A stretch of DNA of 64,000 nt from the NCBI RefSeq assembly GCF_013178945.1, contig NZ_JABFDM010000004.1:372001-436000 (forward strand), in the 5' to 3' direction. Numbering within the stretch: the first letter of the stretch is position 1; each line of letters begins with the position of its first letter. Source of the DNA: Bradyrhizobium aeschynomenes (GTDB lineage: Bacteria > Pseudomonadota > Alphaproteobacteria > Rhizobiales > Xanthobacteraceae). Shown here piece by piece: positions 33,021 through 41,228 of the stretch. The notes under the pieces are model-generated. The model was not told where the DNA came from. It did not search any database and worked only from the letters and a program-made list of their open reading frames with translations. A program made the translations under genes and the position numbers.

Positions 33021-33060
33021 CACGGTCGCAGCAATGAGGGCGCTCCTGCGCCCCAGGCCG

Positions 33061-33399
33061 TCAATGGCAGTACGCGACGCCCTCCAGGACGGCGCAGCGC
33101 AGCTTGTTCGGTGAGCTCGGATTGTCCATCGGCACCATGCCGCTGCCCTGGCCGACGAACACACCCGGCCCGACCACCACCGAGGCCTTGTTGCCCACGA
33201 TCACCGACGGATGCGGCTTCAGGCTGGACTTGGTCCCGTCCGGCCACAGGATCGCGTCGCCCTGCCAGATCCCCTTGCGGCCGTCGTCGCAGGTCACGTC
33301 GACGCCCTGCTTGGTGCATTGATCGGCATGCGCGTCTCCGGCTGCGGCAACACTGAGCACCGCGGTCAGCAGGACGGCGAGACGGGGGAGTGACGGCAT
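33061..33399 (-). CDS. Small secreted protein of unknown function
   Basis: 112 residues from the ATG at 33399 (MPSLPRLAVLL). A signal peptide ends near DAHA-DQC, about residue 27. The mature part has Cys residues in DQCTKQGVDVTCDDG and near the C-terminus (LRCAVLEGVAYC), suggesting two disulfides in the periplasm. A longer start at 33441 would put polar residues before the signal. It is convergent with otsA and is the last core gene before the tRNA. Confidence 0.7.
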   Translation of the reverse strand: MPSLPRLAVLLTAVLSVAAAGDAHADQCTKQGVDVTCDDGRKGIWQGDAILWPDGTKSSLKPHPSVIVGNKASVVVGPGVFVGQGSGMVPMDNPSSPNKLRCAVLEGVAYCH

Positions 33400-33623
33400 G
33401 GCGGCGGATCCATTTTGGCGGTGCAGCGCTGCGGACGGCAAATCAGTGGTCGTGGCATCGCGCGGGTCGGTTCACCAGCCCGCGCCTGCAGCCCAAACGC
33501 CCCCCGAATCGGTCCCCCGCCGCAGCAGATTGGTGATTTTCATCAGTGATTTGGAGGAAATTTGGCCCGAAAGGTCCCTCCCGGCTTGCAAAACGCCTCC
33601 GACCCCGCCAAGAGAGGGCCGCC

Positions 33624-33713
33624 GGAGAGATGGCCGAGTGGCTTAAGGCGCACGCTTGGAAAGCGTGTGTGCGGGAAACCGTACCGTGGGTTCGAATCCC
33701 ACTCTCTCCGCCA
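33624..33713 (+). tRNA. tRNA-Ser (anticodon GGA)
   Basis: A 90-nt class II tRNA. Acceptor GGAGAGA pairs with TCTCTCC, discriminator G, and CCA is encoded. Anticodon arm CACGC-TTGGAAA-GCGTG gives GGA. A long variable arm is present, and the T-arm is GTGGG-TTCGAAT-CCCAC. It remains intact because the island carries the replaced 3' end. Confidence 0.96.
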
Positions 33714-33716
33714 GCC
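33700..33716. other. attL (17-bp core in tRNA-Ser 3' end)
   Basis: CACTCTCTCCGCCAGCC spans the last 14 bases of the tRNA including CCA and three bases beyond. It is repeated exactly at 61964-61980. Confidence 0.88.
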
Positions 33717-33818
33717 CAGTGTTCGCATCTGTTCGCTGTCGTCCGCCAACCCCCTGAAAAATAGCCGCAATTTTAGCGTTTGATGCCCTCAAGCGTCCGC
33801 GCGAGTTCGCCCCAGAAC

Positions 33819-33859
33819 GTGGGTAAACGCGTTTAGGATGTGGGTAGCATCGTGGGTAA
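33819..33859 (+). repeat. Triple GTGGGTA direct repeats before the integrase
   Basis: GTGGGTA occurs at 33819, 33840 and 33852 in the gap between tRNA-Ser and the integrase start. Such repeats are candidate arm-type binding sites for the integrase or an excisionase and may overlap the int promoter. Confidence 0.55.
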
Positions 33860-33874
33860 GGCTGCGAGGCAGAG

Positions 33875-35110
33875 ATGGCGCATCTGGTGGGCCGCCTGAC
33901 GGCACTGAAGGTAATCAAAGTCAAGAAGCCTGGCATGTACGCAGATGGCGCCGGCCTCTATCTGCAGGTCACGGGCGACGGCCAAAGCACCCCTGCCAAG
34001 TCCTGGATCTTCCGCTTCACCCTTCGCGGCCGCTCCCGCGAAATGGGCCTCGGTTCATTCTCGATCTTTGGGCTGGCCGAAGCGCGGGCAAAGGCAGCTG
34101 AATATCGACGGCAGGTCTACGAAGGTATCGATCCGATCGAGGCGCGCCGAGCGCACCGCGCTCAGGCCGCTCTGGAGGCCGCCGCCGCGCTGACCTTCAA
34201 GGAATGCACCAAGCAGTATCTGGCGGCCCACAGCGCCGGCTGGCGCAACGCCAAGCACGCGGCGCAATGGAGCTCGACGCTGAAGACGTATGCCGAGCCG
34301 GTGATCGGTTCGCTCTCGGTGCACAGCATCGACACCGCGCTGGTGATGAAAATCATCGAGCCGTTGTGGTCGAAGAAGCCGGAAACCGCCTCGCGGCTGC
34401 GTGGTCGAATCGAAGCTGTGCTTGATTGGGCGACCGTGCGGGGCTTTCGCCAGGGTGAGAATCCAGCTCGGTGGCGGGGCCATCTCGACAAGCTGCTGCC
34501 GGCACGTGCCAAGGTGCGCATGGTCAAGCACCACGCGGCGTTGCCCTATGATGAGCTACCCGCATTCATGACCGCCTTGGGCGCGCAAGAGGGCGTCGCA
34601 GCGCGCGCACTCGAGTTTTTGATCCTCACCGCCGCCCGCACCGGCGAGGTGATTGGTGCGCGACCAGAAGAAATCAAGGACAAGGTCTGGACGGTGCCGG
34701 CCGGGCGCATGAAGGCCTCGAAGGAGCACCGCGTTCCGTTGTCGGAAGCTGCGCTCGCCATCATCGATACGGTGCGGGAGGTGCAGGGTCGGGCATATCT
34801 GTTTCCGGGTGGCAAGCGCGACAGGCCGCTCAGCAATATGGCCATGCTGGCCTTGCTGGATCGTATGGGACGGATGGACCTAACTGCGCACGGTTTCCGC
34901 TCGACCTTCCGGGATTGGGCCGCCGAGTCCACGAATTATCCAAATGAAGTGGTCGAGATGGCGCTCGCCCACACGATTGGTAGCAAGGTTGAGGCCGCTT
35001 ACCGCCGAGGCGACCTGTTCGAGAAGCGGAAATCGCTGATGTCCGATTGGGCAACGTTCTGTGCGTCGAGCGGAGGCGCGGATCAAAAGATCATTTCGAT
35101 GCGCGCCTGA
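33875..35110 (+). CDS. int: P4-type tyrosine integrase
   Basis: 411 residues. An N-terminal DUF4102-type arm-binding domain (KPGMYADGAGLYLQV, then EMGLGSFSIFGLAEARAKA) is followed by a core-binding region (LTFKECTKQYLAAH) and the catalytic domain. Active residues are in order: Arg in TAARTGEVIGA, Lys in MKASKEHRVPLS, HGFRSTFRDW, His in ALAHTIG and Tyr in VEAAYRRGD. It is complete and should catalyse integration and excision at the tRNA-Ser 3' end, 160 bp upstream. It is oriented away from the tRNA, as usual for P4-type islands. Confidence 0.95.
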   Translation: MAHLVGRLTALKVIKVKKPGMYADGAGLYLQVTGDGQSTPAKSWIFRFTLRGRSREMGLGSFSIFGLAEARAKAAEYRRQVYEGIDPIEARRAHRAQAALEAAAALTFKECTKQYLAAHSAGWRNAKHAAQWSSTLKTYAEPVIGSLSVHSIDTALVMKIIEPLWSKKPETASRLRGRIEAVLDWATVRGFRQGENPARWRGHLDKLLPARAKVRMVKHHAALPYDELPAFMTALGAQEGVAARALEFLILTAARTGEVIGARPEEIKDKVWTVPAGRMKASKEHRVPLSEAALAIIDTVREVQGRAYLFPGGKRDRPLSNMAMLALLDRMGRMDLTAHGFRSTFRDWAAESTNYPNEVVEMALAHTIGSKVEAAYRRGDLFEKRKSLMSDWATFCASSGGADQKIISMRA

Positions 35111-35403
35111 AATGCCCGCTCGCATACTTGGCTGCGCATTCGCCCTCGACGGCCTCCCGAGAAGGTGCTCGCAGGGCAAATCTCTAGTGTTAGTAGTCCA
35201 ATACGCTAGGCCAACGCTGGCCGGCACATTGCGCATAGCGACCCGATGAAGCTCGCCATCGGGAGCCCGAACAAGTACTCAGCATGAGAACCTACATCCG
35301 CCGATATCGCATTCACGGGGATCAGTTTAGTGGATGCTTACGGTCTTGATCGTTGCTGATGCGCGTAGATTACGGGCGACGGATCGCTTTCGCGCGACTG
35401 AGG

Positions 35404-35907
35404 TCACAAGTTTGGAGTTCGCTGACATGCAAGAGAGGCGCCGTCCGCGTCGTTCGGAAACGGCAACCGCACGTCGGCTATTTTGCAAATCGCTTCAATC
35501 AGGAGCCGAACCACTCGGGTATCCCATTCCATTTGCTCAATAGGCGCGTCCCAATGTTCTGACACAACGTGCGCTGCATGGCGAGCTTTTATGCCCAGGC
35601 CTACGATCGTCCGCGCCGGCGTAGCCATGATTGCCAGCTCGATGGGCGCCAGACGAGCCAGCACCGATTCGATTTTCTGCGTTTGGCTGGCGTCGTCCGA
35701 GCGGACGTTCTCTGCATCTGGGGGCTCTCGCTCATCAACGCGATGGGACTCTAACGCAGAAATCTCCGACAACAGCGTGATAAAGGTCGTGTCTAATTGG
35801 ACAAGCGCAAAATCGGGATCAAGCTGCCCAGCTGCAGGCGTCCGATCCAGTGAAAGCTCATTCCGAGCATTCGACTCTTCCGCTCTCAGAGAGGTAGTGG
35901 GATTCAT
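35404..35907 (-). CDS. Hypothetical protein of the island
   Basis: 167 residues from the ATG at 35907, preceded by AAGGGCGAGGCG; a longer frame adds 14 residues. The N-terminal half is acidic and probably disordered (DEREPPDAENVRSDD). The C-terminal half is helical (IELAIMATPARTIVGLGIKARHAAHVVSEHWD, ending near CKIADVRLPF). No family was recognised. It stands alone, convergent with the integrase gene. Confidence 0.55.
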   Translation of the reverse strand: MNPTTSLRAEESNARNELSLDRTPAAGQLDPDFALVQLDTTFITLLSEISALESHRVDEREPPDAENVRSDDASQTQKIESVLARLAPIELAIMATPARTIVGLGIKARHAAHVVSEHWDAPIEQMEWDTRVVRLLIEAICKIADVRLPFPNDADGASLACQRTPNL

Positions 35908-36138
35908 CGCCTCGCCCTTACGGTACGTTGTCCATTTGCCCCTCGACACTCATTCCAGGGGAAATTGCATGTATTGGTCATGGTGTGCGCCAGCGCCCGG
36001 GCCTGCAGCCACGCTGCATGAGACGGAGCGGCATTCCCATTGAAGCCCCCGCGAAGCGAATAGCGTGGCCCGTAGAATACCGAATTTATCGGTATCTGAA
36101 AAGTCGTTTTATGTCTCTGGCCCCCTCGTGAGGCCGAG
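35908..36138. promoter_or_regulatory. Divergent promoter region
   Basis: The gap between the minus-strand hypothetical gene and the XRE gene. It probably holds promoters for both; an A/T-rich stretch near 36060-36115 precedes the XRE start. No operator was identified. Confidence 0.3.
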
Positions 36139-36375
36139 ATGCCGAAAACGGTCACATCACCCCTGCAGAAGAAGCTTGCCGCCATGCTGGTCGAGCACAG
36201 GAAGGCTGCAGGGTTGAGACAGGTCGACCTGGCTGAAAAGATGGGTGTCTACCAGTCCTGGGTCACCCACATGGAATCTGGTCAACGCCGGATTGATGTC
36301 GTCGAGCTTATTGAGCTGGGGAAGATCCTGGGGTTCGACCCGGTCGACGTGGTTAGGAAGTTGAGTCGTAAGTAG
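36139..36375 (+). CDS. XRE-family helix-turn-helix regulator
   Basis: A 78-residue single-domain protein. The HTH reads LRQVDLAEKMGVYQSWVTHMESGQRRIDVVELIELGKIL, the full Cro/C1 fold. It is small enough to be an island repressor or a controller of neighbouring cargo. It is not part of an obvious toxin-antitoxin pair. Confidence 0.85.
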   Translation: MPKTVTSPLQKKLAAMLVEHRKAAGLRQVDLAEKMGVYQSWVTHMESGQRRIDVVELIELGKILGFDPVDVVRKLSRK

Positions 36376-36554
36376 ACCTTGCGATTCAAGTCGCGCTTCG
36401 AGAAAAGGGCCCGTAGCGTCGCCTTCACGCGCACATCACGAGGGACTGCGCCGGGCGTAGGGGACCGCCTGGAGCGGGCGTGACCTATCAAGCAACAGGA
36501 TCGCGTGGCTCGGAACGGGATCACGTCGGAGGTCGGGATAGTCGATGCGCGGGG

Positions 36555-36602
36555 AGTGAACGCGCTGGGACTCGAACCCAGGACTCCGTGATTGAAATCA
36601 TG
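36555..36602 (-). pseudogene. tRNA-Lys-like 3' fragment (degenerate)
   Basis: Read on the minus strand, it has a T-arm CTGGG-TTCGAGT-CCCAG, acceptor 3' strand CGCGTTC and discriminator A. The region before it resembles an anticodon loop but its stem is broken, and the 5' half of the tRNA is missing. It parallels the better-preserved fragment at 49913-49961; the C-to-T and G-to-A changes in the T-stem are compensatory. Confidence 0.55.
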
Positions 36603-36722
36603 ACGTTCTCATTCCTTCGGGAAACGGGACACCGGACGACCGATCGATGCCGATGGTGTTGCCGCCGCGCCACGGCAGGCCGCCCAACCCCGCCGCCCCG
36701 CCCCCCGGGGGAGGGGAGAGGG

Positions 36723-36745
36723 ACCCATGGGGGTACCCCCTGGGT
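36723..36745. repeat. Strong palindrome around GGGGGTACCCCC
   Basis: ACCCA and TGGGT flank a perfect 12-bp GGGGGTACCCCC core with one bulged T. Function is unknown; it could be a protein-binding site or part of a structured RNA. Confidence 0.4.
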
Positions 36746-36814
36746 GGAAAACACCTCCTGGTGAAAATCTGTTCCCCCCTCTCCGCCGCCACACCGTGTC
36801 CGGGGACCCACCTC

Positions 36815-36997
36815 ATGATCAAGCTGCTGACGTTTTCGTACCTGCTACCGACATGGTCGTTGATGGAGCTGCACATCCTTACAGTCGGACTTTTGCGTAT
36901 TATTGCGCGTTGGCTGGGTCGCGTCGGGCTGTTTTTGGAGTCTGCAGCTGTCTACGAGGCTGTCATACGCCTCATGGACAAGAGTCCGTTCCGATAG
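36815..36997 (+). CDS. Small hydrophobic ORF, doubtful
   Basis: A 60-residue frame from the ATG at 36815 with a hydrophobic middle (LHILTVGLLRIIARWLGRVGLFLE). No recognisable ribosome site and no known family. It could be a remnant membrane peptide or chance. Confidence 0.25.
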   Translation: MIKLLTFSYLLPTWSLMELHILTVGLLRIIARWLGRVGLFLESAAVYEAVIRLMDKSPFR

Positions 36998-37017
36998 CCA
37001 CCACACCCGTATCCAGG

Positions 37018-37082
37018 GGGACCCGTTTTTGGGACTCCGCGTCCGCGCAGATGGGACCCGTTTTCAGGTGTTCGGAGTCCCA
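37018..37082. repeat. Direct and inverted repeat cluster
   Basis: GGGACCCGTTTT occurs twice (37018-37029 and 37053-37064). TGGGACTCCG (37030-37039) and CGGAGTCCCA (37073-37082) are a perfect 10-bp inverted pair that brackets the second copy. It resembles the repeated ends of an insertion sequence without the transposase. Confidence 0.5.
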
Positions 37083-37468
37083 GCTTGGGTGTCGACAGCG
37101 GCATCGTCTGTCTTGCGGGCCATGAGCGATGCGGGCATGTTGGCTGCCGATGCAACGCCGAGCGAGCGAATGACGAGCGCGAGCGCCCACACCATGGGCC
37201 AGTGCGAGGGTCCGGAGCGCTGAGGGCAGAGCATCATTTCTGAGGCATAGTTCGGGGCCGCCGGGTTGATCAACTCGGCGGCCTTTGTCTCTTCAACCGT
37301 AAACGCGCCCCGTGTTGTTATTGTTGCTGTCGCTACTCTGGCCATGCAACGCTGCCTCGTTTCGACCGCACAGAATCGCTGCACTATTAACGGTCGTCCC
37401 ATCGCATGCCGCTGCAACGGGGTAGAATTGTTGCCACCGATGTTCTTGTCGACGGGGAAGGGCGGAGC

Positions 37469-37900
37469 ATGACGCTCAATGACGCTCAGGAATGGGCCAA
37501 GCTCGCGCCGCTCGTCACCGCGCTCGTTGCGGTGGTTGCCGTTGCGATCGCGTGGCGGCAATTTCATCTCAACCGGCAGAACCAACGTGAGACTACGGCG
37601 AATGCAACATTTCGCGAGTTCTTGAAGCTGTGTGTCCAGTATCCCGATCTGGCTGACGGGAAGCCCTCTATCAACAAGGAGAAGTACGAATGGTTTGTCG
37701 CCCACTTTCTTTGGGCCGCCGAGGAGTTGCTGGAATTCGACCGAGATGAATGGGAAAAGAACCTTAAGCTGCACCTGTCGTATCACTCCGAATTTCTGCG
37801 GACCGACCTGCGATTCCGAGAAGAAGACCTTCCAACATACAGTTCTGACCTGCGGCAATTCATCAGGAATGGTATCGAGAATTTTGATAAACCCTTTTGA
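37469..37900 (+). CDS. Membrane-anchored hypothetical protein
   Basis: 143 residues from the ATG at 37469, preceded by GGGCGGAG. One membrane segment near the N-terminus (LAPLVTALVAVVAVAIAWRQF) is followed by a soluble helical domain (FREFLKLCVQYPDLA, then WFVAHFLWAAEELLEFD). This layout is common in small single-pass proteins of unknown role in rhizobial accessory DNA. A short frame at 37266-37472 overlaps its start by 4 bp but has no clear features. It is followed by a second membrane protein gene 11 bp downstream, so the pair is probably one operon. Confidence 0.6.
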   Translation: MTLNDAQEWAKLAPLVTALVAVVAVAIAWRQFHLNRQNQRETTANATFREFLKLCVQYPDLADGKPSINKEKYEWFVAHFLWAAEELLEFDRDEWEKNLKLHLSYHSEFLRTDLRFREEDLPTYSSDLRQFIRNGIENFDKPF

Positions 37901-37911
37901 GGAGGGACGCG

Positions 37912-38679
37912 ATGAATCAGAAGCGCGGCAAGCGCAACGGGCGCATCTCGGAGACCAACACAAGACCTGCTCCGGCGCGCCTCGATGCGGGCAAGGGCGA
38001 TCGTCGGACGAATGACGCCCTTCCACTCGACGGACGCATCATCCAGCCTGACCGAAAGCACTGGCTCGATTATATAACCGCTCTGCTAGGGTTCATTGCT
38101 GCGATAACTGGCTTCGGCGCAGCGGGATTTTCGGGTTGGCAAGCCTGGATTGCGTACCAGGGCACGATCGTTGCGAACCGAGCTTTTGTTCTATCAAACT
38201 CGTTCCAATATATCACATATCAAGAGCCAACAGAGTCGAACCGCATATGGATAGCGTCTCCGCTTATCGAGAACTCCGGAAATACACAGACCCGAAGGAT
38301 GACGACATTCACTCAAGGATATGTCGGTCTGCCCGGTGGCTTCCCGTGGGACGACTCAACGAAACAGCAGCCAAGAGCAAACAGATTAATAGGACCAAAA
38401 GGGAGCTCTGTGGCGCAGACGGTAGGGGCTACCCCAGAGTCATTCAACCAGATGCAGTCTGGCCCGAAGCTGGGCGCTGCAGGTATTATTAGATATCAAG
38501 ACATATTTGGCGGGTGGCATCTCACCGAGTACTGCTATTTTGCCCGACCCATGACCCATTTTGACTTCAAGGCGTTCCCGTCGAACCAACCAGTGAGAGC
38601 CGAAGGGCAGCTTTGCGATCAGCATAATTGTGCAGACGAAGAATGCGGCCCAGATTGGCTAAAGCGTGCCATGGAGTAG
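37912..38679 (+). CDS. Single-pass membrane protein of unknown function
   Basis: 255 residues from the ATG at 37912, after GAGGAGGGACGCG. The basic N-terminus (QKRGKRNGR) precedes one or two hydrophobic stretches (YITALLGFIAAITGFGAAGFSGW, about residues 54-76). The rest is extracytoplasmic or soluble with beta-like segments. A Cys-rich tail (CDQHNCADEECGP) is near the end. It is probably co-transcribed with the preceding gene and convergent with the next. Base composition is visibly less GC-rich than in core genes. Confidence 0.55.
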   Translation: MNQKRGKRNGRISETNTRPAPARLDAGKGDRRTNDALPLDGRIIQPDRKHWLDYITALLGFIAAITGFGAAGFSGWQAWIAYQGTIVANRAFVLSNSFQYITYQEPTESNRIWIASPLIENSGNTQTRRMTTFTQGYVGLPGGFPWDDSTKQQPRANRLIGPKGSSVAQTVGATPESFNQMQSGPKLGAAGIIRYQDIFGGWHLTEYCYFARPMTHFDFKAFPSNQPVRAEGQLCDQHNCADEECGPDWLKRAME

Positions 38680-38698
38680 CTGGGTTATCCGGTTGCGC

Positions 38699-39328
38699 CT
38701 ATGCAACGTGGGAGATGCCGATCTTACCCTGACCTCGATTGCCGCGACATCCGTGTTTCGGAAGCAACTCGATCACATCAATCTCAGTGCGGAACGCCGC
38801 CTGGAGCGCAACGCGAGCAAGAACGAAGACGTCGTTGGACCATTCCTCGCGCATGGCGAGGGCGGCGCGCCGGATCATCTCGCCAGGAATGCCGATCGGA
38901 GCCCCCTTGGCCTTCCACGCCGCGCGCGGCCTCTGGACGGTGTTCCGTAGCTTTGGCGATGGGCATTGCAAGCTCCTCTGCCAACCGCTGACGATCCCAT
39001 GGGGCGTCGTGAATCGGCAGCGCTTGGCGTCGGGCAGGGCGTCCCGCCATGCCGCGATCGCCTCGGCGTTGTCGGCCATCTGCACCGACCAGAACTGATC
39101 CATGCGGCTGATGTCGCCGAGGCCATGCTCGGCAAGCCACCCGTTCATGCGGAGGCTGTATGCCGTCCCCTTCGGCGAATTGACCTTAGCCAAGGTCATC
39201 GCCTCGCGGCGTCCGATGCGACAGGCGCAGCCGACTGCGCACCAGTCCTGAAAGGACAGCTTCTCGCCTTCACGGATACGGGCCAGAGCCTTGCGTCCCT
39301 CGGAGATGACGTTGTCGTCGCCAACCAT
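38699..39328 (-). CDS. Hypothetical protein of phage-like block
   Basis: 209 residues from the ATG at 39328, which overlaps the TGA of the upstream gene, indicating coupling. It has helical and basic segments (REGEKLSFQDWCAVG, then RREAMTLAKVNSPKGTAYSLRMNGWLAEHG) and Trp-rich motifs. No domain was recognised. Its partner upstream looks like a phage virion protein, so this may be another phage gene. Confidence 0.45.
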   Translation of the reverse strand: MVGDDNVISEGRKALARIREGEKLSFQDWCAVGCACRIGRREAMTLAKVNSPKGTAYSLRMNGWLAEHGLGDISRMDQFWSVQMADNAEAIAAWRDALPDAKRCRFTTPHGIVSGWQRSLQCPSPKLRNTVQRPRAAWKAKGAPIGIPGEMIRRAALAMREEWSNDVFVLARVALQAAFRTEIDVIELLPKHGCRGNRGQGKIGISHVA

Positions 39329-39657
39329 CACCCGATGCCCGCTTGCAGAGCGGTGGCCGTCACCACCCCTGCAGTCGACGTGTTGTTGATCCGCCATGCC
39401 GCGATCGGCTGCGTGATCACGCCGGCCTGGTTCATGGAGCTAGTGACGATAGCGCTCACTGCAGACGCGCTGAAGACGGTCGGTCCGGCAGACGATGGAT
39501 AGACATTTGTCGGATCGTCGAAGGTGACCTGCAGTGTGTATTGGCTGGAGAGACCGGAAACGAGAATGCCGAAGCCAATGTTGATTGGCGTCGTGTGCCA
39601 GTTGACGAGCCTCCAGGGCGAGATGTTGCCCGACGCAGCCGTGACGTAATTTGGCAT
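39328..39657 (-). CDS. Phage virion-like small protein
   Basis: 109 residues from the ATG at 39657; a preceding ATG at 39660 is equally possible, both after ACGGAGCG. Beta-rich and low in charge: VTFDDPTNVYPSSAGP, then PIAAWRINNTSTAGVVTATALQAGIG. The terminal pattern, an aWRxN strand followed by a glycine-ended ATALQAGIG, is typical of small tail or capsid-decoration proteins of phages. It is overlapped by the next gene. Confidence 0.5.
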   Translation of the reverse strand: MPNYVTAASGNISPWRLVNWHTTPINIGFGILVSGLSSQYTLQVTFDDPTNVYPSSAGPTVFSASAVSAIVTSSMNQAGVITQPIAAWRINNTSTAGVVTATALQAGIG

Positions 39658-39757
39658 CATGTTGGCGCTCCGTTGTATAACTAACAACTTTCTGTTTGTA
39701 ACGGAACATTCTCATAAACTGAACGCGTCAATGCCGTTTGCCTAGAAGGCTTCTGTT

Positions 39758-39967
39758 ATGGCCAACCTCGAACGATACGCCGCTCAGATCGCTGCTGCTG
39801 AGGACGATGTCCGCAAAGCAATGGAGGACTACCGGCGCGGCGGCACCCCCAACAAGCTGAACAAGGCCAACGATCGGCTCGCGGATGCGTTGGCCGATTT
39901 CCGCGATTGCAGCGGTGGCGCTGTGCCGCGTCAATGGCGCGACACTGTACGGACGCGGCCGGCATGA
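39758..39967 (+). CDS. Small hypothetical protein, first gene of phage-like operon
   Basis: 69 residues, charged and helical (ERYAAQIAAAEDDVRKAMEDYRR). It begins a run of nine short same-strand genes with small gaps or overlaps. No family was recognised. A divergent, A/T-rich promoter region lies at 39660-39757, with a TCCGTT/AACGGA pair. Confidence 0.45.
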   Translation: MANLERYAAQIAAAEDDVRKAMEDYRRGGTPNKLNKANDRLADALADFRDCSGGAVPRQWRDTVRTRPA

Positions 39968-40004
39968 GCGCTGGCTCGCTGGATGCAAGTGACAGGATGC
40001 TGTA

Positions 40005-40223
40005 ATGGCAAAACAACCGCGCTTTCCGATCAAGTTGGAGTTCTGGACCACGCCAGAGCAATTCGACGCGCTGCAGGTGCTCGCCGAGGCATCGTTGATG
40101 GACAGATCGGACCATCTGCGGCAGGCGCTCAACGTGCATCTGATGCAGCATGGTGCGCTCGCAGCGCTGCGACAGCCGCATTCCAACGGCGCCAGTCGCG
40201 GCGCATCTGCAGACCCAATCTGA
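40005..40223 (+). CDS. Ribbon-helix-helix-like small protein
   Basis: 72 residues. A basic beta segment (FPIKLEFWTTPEQFDALQVLA) is followed by helices (MDRSDHLRQALNVHLMQHG), the order expected for an RHH DNA-binding fold. It may regulate the phage-like operon. The assignment rests on pattern only. Confidence 0.45.
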   Translation: MAKQPRFPIKLEFWTTPEQFDALQVLAEASLMDRSDHLRQALNVHLMQHGALAALRQPHSNGASRGASADPI

Positions 40224-40234
40224 TGGAGGACCCC

Positions 40235-40627
40235 ATGGCGTACAGTTACGAAGACATCATGACCGCGCAGGCCGAGCGCATCGCAGCCGAACGGGCCGAG
40301 CTGAATGCCGAGCTTGAAGCCGGTCGCATGAACGAGGACCCCAGTAGGGTGAACTACGCTGCGCACCGCATCCTGGAATTGGACGCGCAGGAGGTATCGC
40401 TCATGCAGCGCGCCAACACGCACTACACGCAGACGCAGGCGGCGGCCCGGAAGCAGAACCCGTATGGCCTGAGCGACGAAGAAATGCAGGTCGCCGGCAA
40501 CTTCAGCCAGAACCCTAACCTGTCGCGCGATCAGAAGATCGAAATGTATGCGCGCCAGAAATCGAAGTACCAGCAGATGCGCCGCGACGGCAGCTACCGC
40601 GACGATCAGGGCACGGTCCGGAGGTGA
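40235..40627 (+). CDS. Helical hypothetical protein
   Basis: 130 residues from the ATG at 40235, after GATGGAGGA. It is rich in Glu, Ala, Gln and Arg, with a long helical N-terminal part (AQAERIAAERAELNAELEAGRM) and a C-terminal NPNLSRDQKIEMYARQKSKYQQMR segment that resembles small proteins of Bradyrhizobium prophages. It has close spacing to both neighbours. Confidence 0.5.
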   Translation: MAYSYEDIMTAQAERIAAERAELNAELEAGRMNEDPSRVNYAAHRILELDAQEVSLMQRANTHYTQTQAAARKQNPYGLSDEEMQVAGNFSQNPNLSRDQKIEMYARQKSKYQQMRRDGSYRDDQGTVRR

Positions 40628-40630
40628 GCC

Positions 40631-40978
40631 ATGGTTCTGACCTTGAAGAGTAGCCGAGTTGCAGAGGTCTACATCGTCGAGCTTGAGGCCGATGGCGCCA
40701 AGCGGATTGCCCGCGCCACGCAGATGAACAACAACCCGAAACAGTGGTCAGCGCAGATCGAGCACCCCGCAGGAACGCGGCCATGTTCGAACATCTATGG
40801 CACGCGCGGCGATGTCGCCGTTGCCCTCGCCGAATATCTCAACCGCACGCGTAGCTCATATCTGCAGGAGGCCGCGCGCGGTCATCGGCCAGAGCAACAG
40901 ATGCGCGATGCCAACGTCCGGGTCGACGAGTTTGGGCAACCGATGGAAGTCACGACCTTCCAGACCCGCAGCCGATAG
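40631..40978 (+). CDS. Hypothetical protein of phage-like operon
   Basis: 115 residues starting 3 bp after the previous stop. Beta-rich first half (AEVYIVELEADGAKRIARAT, then WSAQIEHPAGTRPC) and polar tail. No known domain. Confidence 0.45.
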   Translation: MVLTLKSSRVAEVYIVELEADGAKRIARATQMNNNPKQWSAQIEHPAGTRPCSNIYGTRGDVAVALAEYLNRTRSSYLQEAARGHRPEQQMRDANVRVDEFGQPMEVTTFQTRSR

Positions 40979-40987
40979 GAGAGACCG

Positions 40988-41206
40988 ATGTCACGACTGG
41001 AAAGGCTCCGCGAATACAAACGGCAGGCTGGCCCGTCCGGCGAGAGCCGGGACCGGTCGACGCTGGACTATTGGGCCAACCGCGCGAGCGAGAATTCGTA
41101 CCATCGCGGTCAGAAGAAGCCCAAGGCAGGCGGACCCGGCCGGACCGACAAGAACCATGTCGGCGAGGACGACTACATGCCGGACGTCCACCGCGTCAGC
41201 ACCTGA
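40988..41206 (+). CDS. Small basic hypothetical protein
   Basis: 72 residues, Arg/Lys-rich (LERLREYKRQAGPSG, then GQKKPKAGGPGRTDK). It starts 9 bp after the previous gene with GGAGAG before it. Possible nucleic-acid-binding accessory protein. Confidence 0.4.
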   Translation: MSRLERLREYKRQAGPSGESRDRSTLDYWANRASENSYHRGQKKPKAGGPGRTDKNHVGEDDYMPDVHRVST

Positions 41207-41228
41207 CCTCAAGCCCCTCGGTGACCAG

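Larger units (their letters stand above)
36376..36814. other. Non-coding region with tRNA-like fragment and G/C-rich palindromes
   Basis: About 440 bp without a convincing gene. It holds a degenerate tRNA-like 3' fragment (36555-36602) and a strong palindrome at 36723-36745. The part at 36680-36780 is unusually rich in G and C runs (CCGCCCCCCGGGGGAGGGG). Confidence 0.4.

Noticed and set aside
36773..36790. CTCTCCGCC near 36780 as a third attachment site
   Set aside because: Only nine bases match the tRNA-Ser core, which is expected by chance in GC-rich DNA.
37064..38026. 320-residue minus-strand frame across two plus-strand membrane protein genes
   Set aside because: Overlaps genes that have ribosome sites and membrane segments; its own sequence has no domain and changes character along its length.
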